Assembly (NCBI GenBank): GCA_964468205.1
Contig: CAYXVG010000009.1
Span: 87,455-151,454, forward strand
Direction of reading: 5' to 3'
DNA length: 64,000 nucleotides
Origin: CAWELS01 sp964468205
Lineage (GTDB): Bacteria > Acidobacteriota > Terriglobia > Bryobacterales > Bryobacteraceae
Both the position numbers and the translations under genes were made by a program. Shown piece by piece: positions 33,261-41,029 of the stretch (positions are counted from its first letter, which is position 1; the number at the start of each line of letters is the position of its first letter). The notes beneath the pieces were generated by a model. The model made no database searches and was not told where the DNA came from. It saw only the letters and a program-made list of their open reading frames with translations.

Positions 33261-35849
33261 CTATTCGTTCCGAAGCACCTCGAGCGGCCTCCGGCCAAGG
33301 ATCCGGAAAGAGACGACCCAACCGGTCGCCACCGTGAGCACAGCCGTGAGTCCCACGCCCGCAACAATCGCCATCGGGCTCAACAGCACCGGGGCGTCAA
33401 GCATCCAGGTCAGGAGGATTCCGGAAAAGCCCGTCGCAAGCAAGCTCCCCAACAGCCCTGCCACGGCCCCGAGAATCAAAAACTCGGTCGAGAAGATCAG
33501 CACCACTCGCTTCCGCGTGGCGCCAAGGGTCTTGAGTATAGCGGCTTCGCGGATGCGCCGAAAACGCGTCCCGGCAACGCTTGAAGCGAGAATGATACCT
33601 CCCGCCAGAATCGCAAATAGAGCGACAAATCGGATTACCAGCGCCACCTGGTCCACCACCTCCTGCACGATGGCGACAACTTCCGCGGCATTGATCACCG
33701 TGACCGTCGGGTAGGCCTGGTAGACCGTACGCTGAAGCGCGCCGACCTCGGCAGGCGGCATCCGGAGTCCACCGAAGTAGTTGGTTGGAATACCGGCCAA
33801 GGCGCCTGGCTCGAAGACAAAATCCAGACTCGGTCCGAAGCGAACTTCGTCAACCTCGTGCACGCAGGCGACCTGAGCTCCGAATGCGATACCGCCGGAT
33901 TCCCAATCCACCGTGGAGCCGGGCGTCAGGTTCAACGCCTCCGCGATGTGCTCGGCGACGCAGAACCGGGACGCGCCGCCGCCTACCGTCCACCACTCGC
34001 CGCTCAGAACCGTGAGGTTGGCAGGAGCCTCCGCCAGCGAAGTCACGGTCCGCTCCCGGCGGTAGCGTTGCCGCCACCCTTGAAGCGGAATCTCGCTCAT
34101 CGGCGTCCCGTTGATGGAGGTCATCCGGGCGCGGGCGGAGGGATAAATCTGAACATCCTCGGAGACTCCGGGCTGCGCGCGCAGCAACTCCTCCAAACCG
34201 GCGTGTTCGCGGGCCGTGATGTTGATCAGAAAAACATTCGGCATGTCCTTCGGAGCGTTCCGCATCATCTCCGAGAGAAGCCCGTGCTGCACCAAATAGA
34301 CCGTCAGCGTGAACATCACGCCGACGCCCAGTGCCACCAACAGAGCCTGAGCGTGATTGCCCGGACGATAAAGGTTCGCGATGCCGTGGCGGACAGTTGC
34401 GGGAAGACCCGCGCCGGGCCCGCGCATGAAACGGCGCAGCAGCCGCAGCAGCAGCCAGGCGCCGCCGGAGAGTGCGGCCAGCGATCCAGCCAGTCCACCC
34501 AGGAACACGAGGCTCGTCTCGATCGCGTTGCGCCAGCCCCCGCCGGCAAGCCACGCGGCGATCAAGCCGACCGCCAGCAGGATAACCGCTCCAACGGCCA
34601 GGGCCGCGCGAGCATGGACCAGCCGTTCGCGCAGAGAATGCCGCGCTTCGGCCATTTCGCGGCGGAAGATCACGGCCGGGCGCACATCTCGAATCCCGAG
34701 CAGTGGCGGAAGGGTAAACAGCAGCGTTGTCAGCAGACCGATCGCTACGCCCTGGAAGGCGGATGCAACATCGTAAATACGCTCGGGACGGAGTTGGAAG
34801 TAGCGCTCGATGAGCAGAGGAAAGCTCGCCTGCACCGCAATGCCGAAGAGCGCGCCCAGCAGCCCGCCGGCAAGTCCCAGCATGATCGTTTGCAGAAGGT
34901 AGATGCGAATGATCTGGTGCGAGCGGCCACCCAGGCATTTCATGATGCCGATGGTGTCCATGCGCTGCTGAAGGTGGGAGTGCATGGCCGTGGCCACGCC
35001 GAGAGCGCCGACGATCATCGCGATCAGGCTAACGAGACTCAGGTAGGTAGTGGAGCGTTCCAAACCCCGCCTGATGCGCGGATGAACCTCGCGAAAGTCC
35101 GTGACGAGTGTACCCGGAAACGCCTCGGACAGGCGCTCCCGCACCTCGGACACCGCCGGTCCGCCCTCGGGGAGCCGAAACAGAAACCGGTATGAACCGC
35201 GGCTCCCGGCTTGCATCAGTTCCGCGCGTTCGAGTGCCTCATGGGTCATCATGATGCGCGGGCCTACATTCAGGGTGCCGGTCATCCGGTCCGGTTCGAG
35301 ACGGACGATTCCGGTGATCCTGAACCGGCTGCCGCCAAGACGGACGTAGTCGCCCACCTCCACTTCAAGCCGTGGGATCAGGTCGTCGGAGACGGCCACG
35401 CTATCCGGCGTCAGCCTCTCGGCCAGCCCGCCTGGCGGATCAAGCTTTACTTCGCCGTAGAAGGGATAGACCCTGGGATCGACCGCCTTGATCGAAACCA
35501 GTACCGGCGTTTCCACCTTCCCGGAGGACATCATCGAGACGGTCTCGGTGATGCGGGTCAGCGCTAGTCCCTGCCCTGCCAGATCCGCCAGCACGGCCTC
35601 CTGTTCAGGCGAGGCGTCGTCGAAGGCGCGAACCAGGAGATCTCCGGCCATCAGCGTACGCGCCTCGGCGAGCAGAGCGCCCCGAAAGGCCTCGCCGAAC
35701 CCCCGCACCCCGGTCAGCACGCCGACGCCCACACCCACGGCCAGCACAACAAAGAGGAACTTCGTGGTCGAAGAACGCGCCTCGCGGAGAGCAATCTTGA
35801 GCGCCGCCGGCCACGTGAATCGATGCTGGTTCGCGGAAGAATTAGCCAT
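33261..35849 (-). CDS. ABC transporter permease, YbbP/FtsX type
   Basis: An 862-aa inner-membrane protein of the FtsX/MacB-like permease class with two FtsX domains. N-terminal span KFLFVVLAVGVGVGVLTGV near 25-43, a large periplasmic domain (about 50-260), spans near 270-400 (LVSLIAMIVGALGVATAMHS; IYLLQTIMLGLAGGLLGALF), more spans near 425-490, a second periplasmic domain (about 540-730) and four C-terminal spans ending FRILGRRPLEVLRNE. The ATG overlaps the ATPase gene by 8 nt. With the ATPase and the divergent TesA-like gene this matches the E. coli tesA/ybbA/ybbP arrangement, a probable lipophilic-compound or lipoprotein exporter. Substrate not known. Confidence 0.88.
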   Translation of the reverse strand: MANSSANQHRFTWPAALKIALREARSSTTKFLFVVLAVGVGVGVLTGVRGFGEAFRGALLAEARTLMAGDLLVRAFDDASPEQEAVLADLAGQGLALTRITETVSMMSSGKVETPVLVSIKAVDPRVYPFYGEVKLDPPGGLAERLTPDSVAVSDDLIPRLEVEVGDYVRLGGSRFRITGIVRLEPDRMTGTLNVGPRIMMTHEALERAELMQAGSRGSYRFLFRLPEGGPAVSEVRERLSEAFPGTLVTDFREVHPRIRRGLERSTTYLSLVSLIAMIVGALGVATAMHSHLQQRMDTIGIMKCLGGRSHQIIRIYLLQTIMLGLAGGLLGALFGIAVQASFPLLIERYFQLRPERIYDVASAFQGVAIGLLTTLLFTLPPLLGIRDVRPAVIFRREMAEARHSLRERLVHARAALAVGAVILLAVGLIAAWLAGGGWRNAIETSLVFLGGLAGSLAALSGGAWLLLRLLRRFMRGPGAGLPATVRHGIANLYRPGNHAQALLVALGVGVMFTLTVYLVQHGLLSEMMRNAPKDMPNVFLINITAREHAGLEELLRAQPGVSEDVQIYPSARARMTSINGTPMSEIPLQGWRQRYRRERTVTSLAEAPANLTVLSGEWWTVGGGASRFCVAEHIAEALNLTPGSTVDWESGGIAFGAQVACVHEVDEVRFGPSLDFVFEPGALAGIPTNYFGGLRMPPAEVGALQRTVYQAYPTVTVINAAEVVAIVQEVVDQVALVIRFVALFAILAGGIILASSVAGTRFRRIREAAILKTLGATRKRVVLIFSTEFLILGAVAGLLGSLLATGFSGILLTWMLDAPVLLSPMAIVAGVGLTAVLTVATGWVVSFRILGRRPLEVLRNE

Positions 35850-36540
35850 TGGCGTTATCGTCCGACGCAATGAGGCCGTCGTGCAGTGTTATGCGGCGGC
35901 TTGCGTACCCGGCCAGCTCGCGGTCATGGGTCACGAGGATCAACGTGGTCTCTTCGCGCCGGTTCAATTCGATAAGCAGCTCGAGAATGTGCTTCCCGTT
36001 CGCGGCGTCGAGGTTCCCGGTCGGTTCATCGGCCATCAGTACACTGGGGCGTCCTATGAACGCGCGTGCAAGGGCCACCCGCTGCTGCTCGCCGCCGGAA
36101 AGCTGAACGGGGTAGTGATCCATCCGGGTTGCCAGACCGACTTGTTCCAGCAGTTCCCGGGCGCGCTCGCGCCCGTGCGTTCCATTACCGGTGAGCTCGA
36201 GCGGAAGGAGCACGTTCTCCTCGGCCGTCAGCGTCGGGATAAGTTGATAGGCCTGAAAGACGAAACCCACTCTGCGCCCGCGCACCAATGCAAGTTCGTC
36301 CTCGGGAAGCCCGGTGATATCGACGCCGTCGAGAATAATGGAGCCCGTCGTGGGCGCGTCGAGACCGGCGAGCAGCCCTAACAAAGTGCTCTTCCCGGAG
36401 CCGGACGGTCCCATAATGGCGACGAACTGTCCGCGCGGGATCACGAAATCGATGCCCTTCAGGATCTCAACCCGGTGGGCGCCACTGTCAATCGTCTTCG
36501 TCAGGCGGGTTACTTGAATCGCAGCCGGCTGGTCGGTCAT
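35842..36540 (-). CDS. ABC transporter ATPase, YbbA/LolD type
   Basis: A 232-aa ATP-binding subunit. Walker A GPSGSGKST near 44, Q-loop VFQAYQLIP near 92, signature LSGGEQQRVALARA near 143, Walker B VLMADEPTGNLD near 166, and switch His in ILVTHDRELA near 200. This is the MacB/LolD/YbbA subclass. The ATG at 36540 is chosen (MTDQPAAIQVTRLTK); the frame continues to 36618 but without family-like sequence. The ribosome site is weak. It is coupled to the permease by an 8-nt overlap and is divergent from the esterase gene 90 nt away, so the two promoters must share that short gap. Confidence 0.93.
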   Translation of the reverse strand: MTDQPAAIQVTRLTKTIDSGAHRVEILKGIDFVIPRGQFVAIMGPSGSGKSTLLGLLAGLDAPTTGSIILDGVDITGLPEDELALVRGRRVGFVFQAYQLIPTLTAEENVLLPLELTGNGTHGRERARELLEQVGLATRMDHYPVQLSGGEQQRVALARAFIGRPSVLMADEPTGNLDAANGKHILELLIELNRREETTLILVTHDRELAGYASRRITLHDGLIASDDNANG

Positions 36541-36630
36541 AGGCGGTTCTATTTCAAGTATGGCATCCGCCCGCCGGCGCCCGGTTCCGGAGCCGCGGCC
36601 GGCCTGGCGAGTATGCAATCTTGAGAACTA

Positions 36631-37311
36631 ATGAGACTCGTGACGACGACGCTGGCCGCGGCGATCCTGATCGGCTGTGGGATGAACGAACCGCGGGGCC
36701 ATGTTGACGCGCAGCCGGAGCGGCGGCCGGCGCCGCCTTCGTCGAGTGACCCCGATAACCGCCCCGTAATCGTCGCCTTCGGTGACAGTCTCTCGGCCGG
36801 ACACGGCGTCGAACCGGACGAGAGCTACCCGGCATTTCTGCAGAAGCTGCTCGACGAAGCCGGTATCCGCTACCGGGTAGTCAACGCCGGCGTCAGCGGC
36901 GATACGACCAGCGCTGGGCTAGCCCGGCTCGGAGGCGTGACGGCGCTGAATCCGGCGGTAGTCATCCTCGAGTTGGGCGGCAATGACGGCCTGCGCGGGC
37001 TCCCCATCGAAACAACCCGCGCCAACCTCGAGGAGATGATCGTGACGCTGCGGGAAACCGGCGCCATGGTGGTTTTGGCCGGAATGACGCTTCCTCCCAA
37101 CTACGGCGCGGACTACATTACTGCGTTCGAGCGGGTCTACCGGGATCTGGCGGCGAAGCACGCACTCCCCTTGATTCCCTTCCTGCTCGAAGGCGTGGCC
37201 CTGAATCCAAAGCTAATGCAGAGTGACGGTATTCATCCCACGGCCGCCGGCAACGCCCGCGTTGCCGAAAACGTAATGGAGACTCTGGCGCCATTGCTTG
37301 AGAACAAATGA
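36631..37311 (+). CDS. tesA: TesA-like SGNH esterase/lysophospholipase, lipoprotein
   Basis: A 226-aa SGNH-hydrolase. Block I FGDSLSAGHG has the catalytic Ser at about 53, block III GGNDGLRGL lies near 112, and block V SDGIHPTAAGNA carries Asp and His near 203-206. The N-terminus (RLVTTTLAAAILIGCG) is a lipoprotein signal with Cys16, unlike the soluble periplasmic TesA of E. coli. A 28-residue Pro/Ser/Arg-rich linker separates the lipid anchor from the catalytic domain. It is divergent from a YbbA/YbbP-like ABC exporter, as in many bacteria, which suggests a linked role in lipid or lipophilic-ester handling. Enzyme class is firm; substrate is not. Confidence 0.9.
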   Translation: MRLVTTTLAAAILIGCGMNEPRGHVDAQPERRPAPPSSSDPDNRPVIVAFGDSLSAGHGVEPDESYPAFLQKLLDEAGIRYRVVNAGVSGDTTSAGLARLGGVTALNPAVVILELGGNDGLRGLPIETTRANLEEMIVTLRETGAMVVLAGMTLPPNYGADYITAFERVYRDLAAKHALPLIPFLLEGVALNPKLMQSDGIHPTAAGNARVAENVMETLAPLLENK

Positions 37312-37347
37312 CGCCGCGCCAGGAAACTGAGTGGAATGCGCCGGCCG

Positions 37348-38901
37348 TCAGGGATGCGATTGTCCCGGAGGCGCGAAACCGGCTTCCACATCGTCCAACA
37401 CCAATACCCAGTCGTTCTCGGCGCCGCTAGCCGGCGGCTTGAAAGTCTTTACTCCAGCTGCTTTGTGGTTCCCGGCCCGCTCCGCACGGCCGTCTCTCGG
37501 ATTGAACCACCATGCCGCCACCAGGCTGCCGGATATGCCCCCCAGCCGGACTGAAACCTCTCTGCCGGTTGGAAGGTAAATGAAAGCGTAGCCTTTCTCA
37601 CTGTCACGCGTAGCCGCGGCGTAGTGTACGTCCCGTTGCTGCTCTTCCGCTATCAGTGATTGATCCGGGATGCGGCGCAACATCGGCCGCGATTCCACGA
37701 GGCGGCGCAGCCACGTCATCTGGAGCGCGCCGGGAGCCTCCAGCGACTCCATCCACGGGCGGTCGGCGCCCCACTTCAACGGCTCTTCTCCCGCCCGCAC
37801 CCAACCGATCAGGTTGCGGTGGCCGTACGTGTGACCGAAGCCGCCGGAAAACACGTTCCAGTAAGCCGCCCGGCGCACATCCCACGGCGAGACCCGTTTC
37901 CCCGGGTAACGGTTCTGGTCCCTTGCATTCAACGGCAGCGAATTCTCGTAGGCGACTTCGCAGTCCAGCACCGGCTTCGGCGGAGTTTTCGAGTAGTCCG
38001 CAAGCACCGTGTCAAAGTTGTAGAACGTCAGGCTGCTCGTGGTCTGGATCATATTGAAGTCCAGCCATTCTTCGTCGTGGAAGAAGAGGGACGATGATAC
38101 GCCGCCGCCTGGCGGATGATAGCTCATTAGCGTGGAACTGTAGTCCGCGGCGCCATCGAAGTTCCTCACGCCGTTCACGCCGTCGGCGATCCCCTCGGCA
38201 AGCGCACGAGTCATCGTCTGCCGGGCCGCCGACAGAATCTTCCGCTTGCCCGGCGCTCCGAAGGTGTCTCCGCCGAGCACCCAGATCAGATGAGTGTGCC
38301 GGCGATACCGGCTTCCAAGAAAGTATCCGTAGCCATAGGCAACCTCGGGATCGGCGGCCATCGGGTGTTCGTCAGTCGCCAGGCTGTTGCTCCAAGCGGC
38401 GACGAGGGCCAGATAGAGGCCAAAATCTTTAGCGCGCTGGATGAGGTGGTCTGCGTAATCCCAGTAGTCATTCTCCGGCCCGGGTAAAATGCGGGGCCGG
38501 GTGAAGTCGCCATCGGTGAAAGGTTCATGCCCATGGGCATTGGCCTGTTCGATTGGTCCGCGCACCAGGTTGGTCAGCAGGTGAGATTGGATAACGGTGA
38601 AACCCTGCTCGGCGCGGGTTCCAAAGTAAAGGTCGATAGAGGGCTGGTCCGGCCGATCTTCTTTGACGGATTGATCGAAAATCGACCAAGCCGTATCCCC
38701 GAGCCAGAAGAACGGTTCACCGCCTCGGGTGACCAGCGAATGGCCGTCAGCGCTTACCTCAAGCGGCGGCAGTTCGACGGCCTGCTGCGCGCCCGCCGGC
38801 GGGCAAAATAGCGCGGCGGCCACTACCACCGCCGCTGTCAGTATCCGAAAATGCTTTCTCAACATGGTCGCAAGCCCGGCCCGTGGGGCGAGGCGCCGCA
38901 T
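37348..38901 (-). CDS. Secreted DUF4038-type glycoside hydrolase (apiosidase-like)
   Basis: A 517-aa exported enzyme. Signal peptide near 1-39 (ILTAAVVVAAALFCPPAGAQ). The TIM-barrel starts HSLVTRGGEPFFWLGDTAWS, typical of DUF4038 proteins; other barrel blocks are FTVIQSHLLTNLV, YLALVAAWSNSLA and THLIWVLGGDTFG, and PVLDCEVAYE probably holds a catalytic Glu. A C-terminal beta domain (about 420-517, GYAFIYLPTGREVSVRLGGI) resembles the collagen-binding-like module often attached to DUF4038. Related enzymes (GH140) cut apiose from pectic rhamnogalacturonan II. ATG 38901 has GGGAG upstream; ATG 38865 is an alternative. Convergent with the esterase gene, 36 nt apart. Confidence 0.82.
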   Translation of the reverse strand: MRRLAPRAGLATMLRKHFRILTAAVVVAAALFCPPAGAQQAVELPPLEVSADGHSLVTRGGEPFFWLGDTAWSIFDQSVKEDRPDQPSIDLYFGTRAEQGFTVIQSHLLTNLVRGPIEQANAHGHEPFTDGDFTRPRILPGPENDYWDYADHLIQRAKDFGLYLALVAAWSNSLATDEHPMAADPEVAYGYGYFLGSRYRRHTHLIWVLGGDTFGAPGKRKILSAARQTMTRALAEGIADGVNGVRNFDGAADYSSTLMSYHPPGGGVSSSLFFHDEEWLDFNMIQTTSSLTFYNFDTVLADYSKTPPKPVLDCEVAYENSLPLNARDQNRYPGKRVSPWDVRRAAYWNVFSGGFGHTYGHRNLIGWVRAGEEPLKWGADRPWMESLEAPGALQMTWLRRLVESRPMLRRIPDQSLIAEEQQRDVHYAAATRDSEKGYAFIYLPTGREVSVRLGGISGSLVAAWWFNPRDGRAERAGNHKAAGVKTFKPPASGAENDWVLVLDDVEAGFAPPGQSHP

Positions 38902-38919
38902 CAGTAAGCCGCTCCCGTT

Positions 38920-39618
38920 TCAGCGTGGCCGCTCAATCGATGTTTCCTCGCGAATGATCCCATGCATTGCCGCCAAACGCACCGGCTTCGGGATGTCCGG
39001 GGCGCTAAGCGCGGTGTAGAGATCCAGCGCCTGATCGCGCTTGCCTTCCGCCAGCAGGCCCTCGGCGCAGATGAGAGACGCGTCGGCGACGGCCATTCTC
39101 GTCATGCCGCTGGTTTTCGCGAGGGCCGCCTGCAATTCCTTCACCGACGCCACCCCGCCGATGTGACCCAACGCCGCGGCCGCCGCACGGGCCACATCAC
39201 CGTCGGAGCCGTGCATCATCTTCGCAAGTGCTGGAGCCGCGTTCGCATCCCGGCGTTTGCCAATCGAGTTAATGACGCCGATTAACCGTTCGCCCTTCAG
39301 CGTGGACAATGCGGCCCGCAGAGCCTCATCCGCCGTAGCGTCCGGAATTGGCTCGATACCGTAACGCGCGTATACGCTCAAGTGCTCGTCGTCGAGCAGC
39401 CTCGCAAGCGAGGGTACCGCTTCTTTCGCTCCAAGCTCGCCGATCCTCTGGCACGCCTTGGCCTTCTGGAATTCCGAGGATCCAGCATCATTAAGGATGC
39501 GGATCAAAGCGGCCGCATCCATCGTTGCAATGCTTCCTTCCTGAAACTCGGGCGGAGGCTCAGGCGGCTTGGGCTTCGCGGGCTTCGGTGTCGTGGTGGG
39601 CGGTTTTGTTTGCTGCAT
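38920..39618 (-). CDS. HEAT-repeat protein
   Basis: A 232-aa protein. The first 30 residues are Thr/Pro/Lys-rich and disordered; from about 33 on it is all-helical with PBS/HEAT-like repeats (KACQRIGELGAKEAVPSLAR near 54-73; APALAKMMHGSDGDVARAAA; AAALGHIGGVASVKELQAAL). Such repeats bind proteins; no catalytic residues are visible. No signal peptide. AAGGAGA lies before the ATG at 39618, 16 nt after the Tat-oxidoreductase stop, and the hydrolase gene starts 18 nt further on, so the three form a likely operon. A partner within that operon is plausible but not shown. Confidence 0.75.
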   Translation of the reverse strand: MQQTKPPTTTPKPAKPKPPEPPPEFQEGSIATMDAAALIRILNDAGSSEFQKAKACQRIGELGAKEAVPSLARLLDDEHLSVYARYGIEPIPDATADEALRAALSTLKGERLIGVINSIGKRRDANAAPALAKMMHGSDGDVARAAAAALGHIGGVASVKELQAALAKTSGMTRMAVADASLICAEGLLAEGKRDQALDLYTALSAPDIPKPVRLAAMHGIIREETSIERPR

Positions 39619-39634
39619 GATACGTCTCCTTGGC

Positions 39635-40912
39635 TCAGATCCTCCACGGTTCGCGCAGGGCGCGCGAGCGCATGTGGTTGGCGACTTCGTCGTTGGTGAA
39701 TTCCCGCTTGGCAGGATCCCACGTGAGGGTCTTGCCACGCTGGAATGCAATAAAGGCTGCGTGGCAGGTGACGTGGGAATTCGCCGCCGCGGCAGCGCTG
39801 GCGCTCGGCGACTCGCGCGTTCTGATGCAGCGCACGAGTTCTTTCACGTGATTCTCCAACGCGAGACGGGCCGACTCGGTGGGCCGCAGCAGTGGCTTGA
39901 TATTGTCCGAGCATTCAATCGTAGTCGCGTCGCCTGTCTCAACCCAGCCGTTGTCGCCTTCGATGCGGAAGCTGCACGAACCGGTCTCCAGGGCGCCGTT
40001 CCAGCCGTTATCGCGCATCACCAGGCTGACCCCGTTCCCATATTTGCAGTTCACCTCATAGGGGCCGACGTTAGAGCCGACGGGCTCGTACTCCACCGGC
40101 TGAATGTCATCCAACCCAGCGGCCCAGTGGCACAGGTCCACGGTATGGGAACCCCATTCGAGAATCCCCCCGCCGTGAAAATCGTAAAAGTTGCGCCAGC
40201 CGCCGCGAACGTATGAAGAGTGGTAAGGGCGCCACGGCGCGGGCCCCAGCCAGCGGTCCCAGTCGAGCACTTGCCTGGAAGGCAGCTCTTCAGCCGCGAG
40301 CCAGTCGCGGCTCGGAATCGGCGGCCAGTTGACCGAGGGGCCGACGTTGGCGTACAAAGCCTGCAACTTGCCAAGCGCTCCGGAATTCAGCAGTTCCTTG
40401 CAGAGCGCGAAGTTGGCGCCGCTGCGGCGCTGGCAGCCCGCCTGGTACAGGCGGTTGTAGCGCCGGAACGCGTCGGCGAGCGCCCAGCTCTCCTCTATCG
40501 ACATGGAGCATGGCTTCTCGCAGTAGACGTCCTTGCCATGCTGGGCCGCGATAATCGACAACGGCGTGTGCCATCGATCACCGGTCGCGATGAGCACTGC
40601 GTCGATGTCGTCCCGGGCCAGCAGCTCGTACTGGTCGTCGTACATCTTGCAGCCGCGGTCACCGTACGTCTGATCGGCCGTCGACTTGATTTCTTCGCGC
40701 CGTTCGTTCCGCACATCGCATATCGCGACGAACTTCGCATCACTGATCGCGAGCAGCTTGCTGAGGACATGGGCGCCGCGCGAGCCGATGCCGATGCCGC
40801 CGAAGACGATCTTGTCGCTGGGCGGAACCGCCCCGGCGCGCTGGCCGAGCACAAGGCTGGGTACGATCAGGGGCGCGACTGCGCTTTGGAGAATCTGGCG
40901 TCTGGTAGTCAT
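39635..40912 (-). CDS. Gfo/Idh/MocA-family oxidoreductase, Tat-exported
   Basis: A 425-aa NAD(P)-dependent sugar oxidoreductase. The N-terminus TTRRQILQSAVAPLIVPSLV is a twin-arginine signal, so the folded enzyme with cofactor would be exported. Rossmann motif FGGIGIGSRGAHVLSKLL near 35-52; the catalytic-Lys motif YCEKPCSMSIEESWALADAF near 132-151; substrate domain DWDRWLGPAPWRPYHSSYVR and GGILEWGSHTVDLCHWAAGL with the usual conserved His. Tat-type members of this family are abundant in Acidobacteriota and Planctomycetota and act on sugars or glycans (some as glycosidases). It heads the operon with the HEAT protein and the secreted hydrolase. Exact substrate unknown. Confidence 0.9.
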   Translation of the reverse strand: MTTRRQILQSAVAPLIVPSLVLGQRAGAVPPSDKIVFGGIGIGSRGAHVLSKLLAISDAKFVAICDVRNERREEIKSTADQTYGDRGCKMYDDQYELLARDDIDAVLIATGDRWHTPLSIIAAQHGKDVYCEKPCSMSIEESWALADAFRRYNRLYQAGCQRRSGANFALCKELLNSGALGKLQALYANVGPSVNWPPIPSRDWLAAEELPSRQVLDWDRWLGPAPWRPYHSSYVRGGWRNFYDFHGGGILEWGSHTVDLCHWAAGLDDIQPVEYEPVGSNVGPYEVNCKYGNGVSLVMRDNGWNGALETGSCSFRIEGDNGWVETGDATTIECSDNIKPLLRPTESARLALENHVKELVRCIRTRESPSASAAAAANSHVTCHAAFIAFQRGKTLTWDPAKREFTNDEVANHMRSRALREPWRI

Positions 40913-41029
40913 GGCATTGTCAACAAGGATTCTACATCCTATTGGTGCGCGCTGTCGCGCCGGTGTCCCGCCGGCAGGAAATCAGCCACGGAGACATGCG
41001 GATCGGGATGCTGCCATACAATAGGCGGC

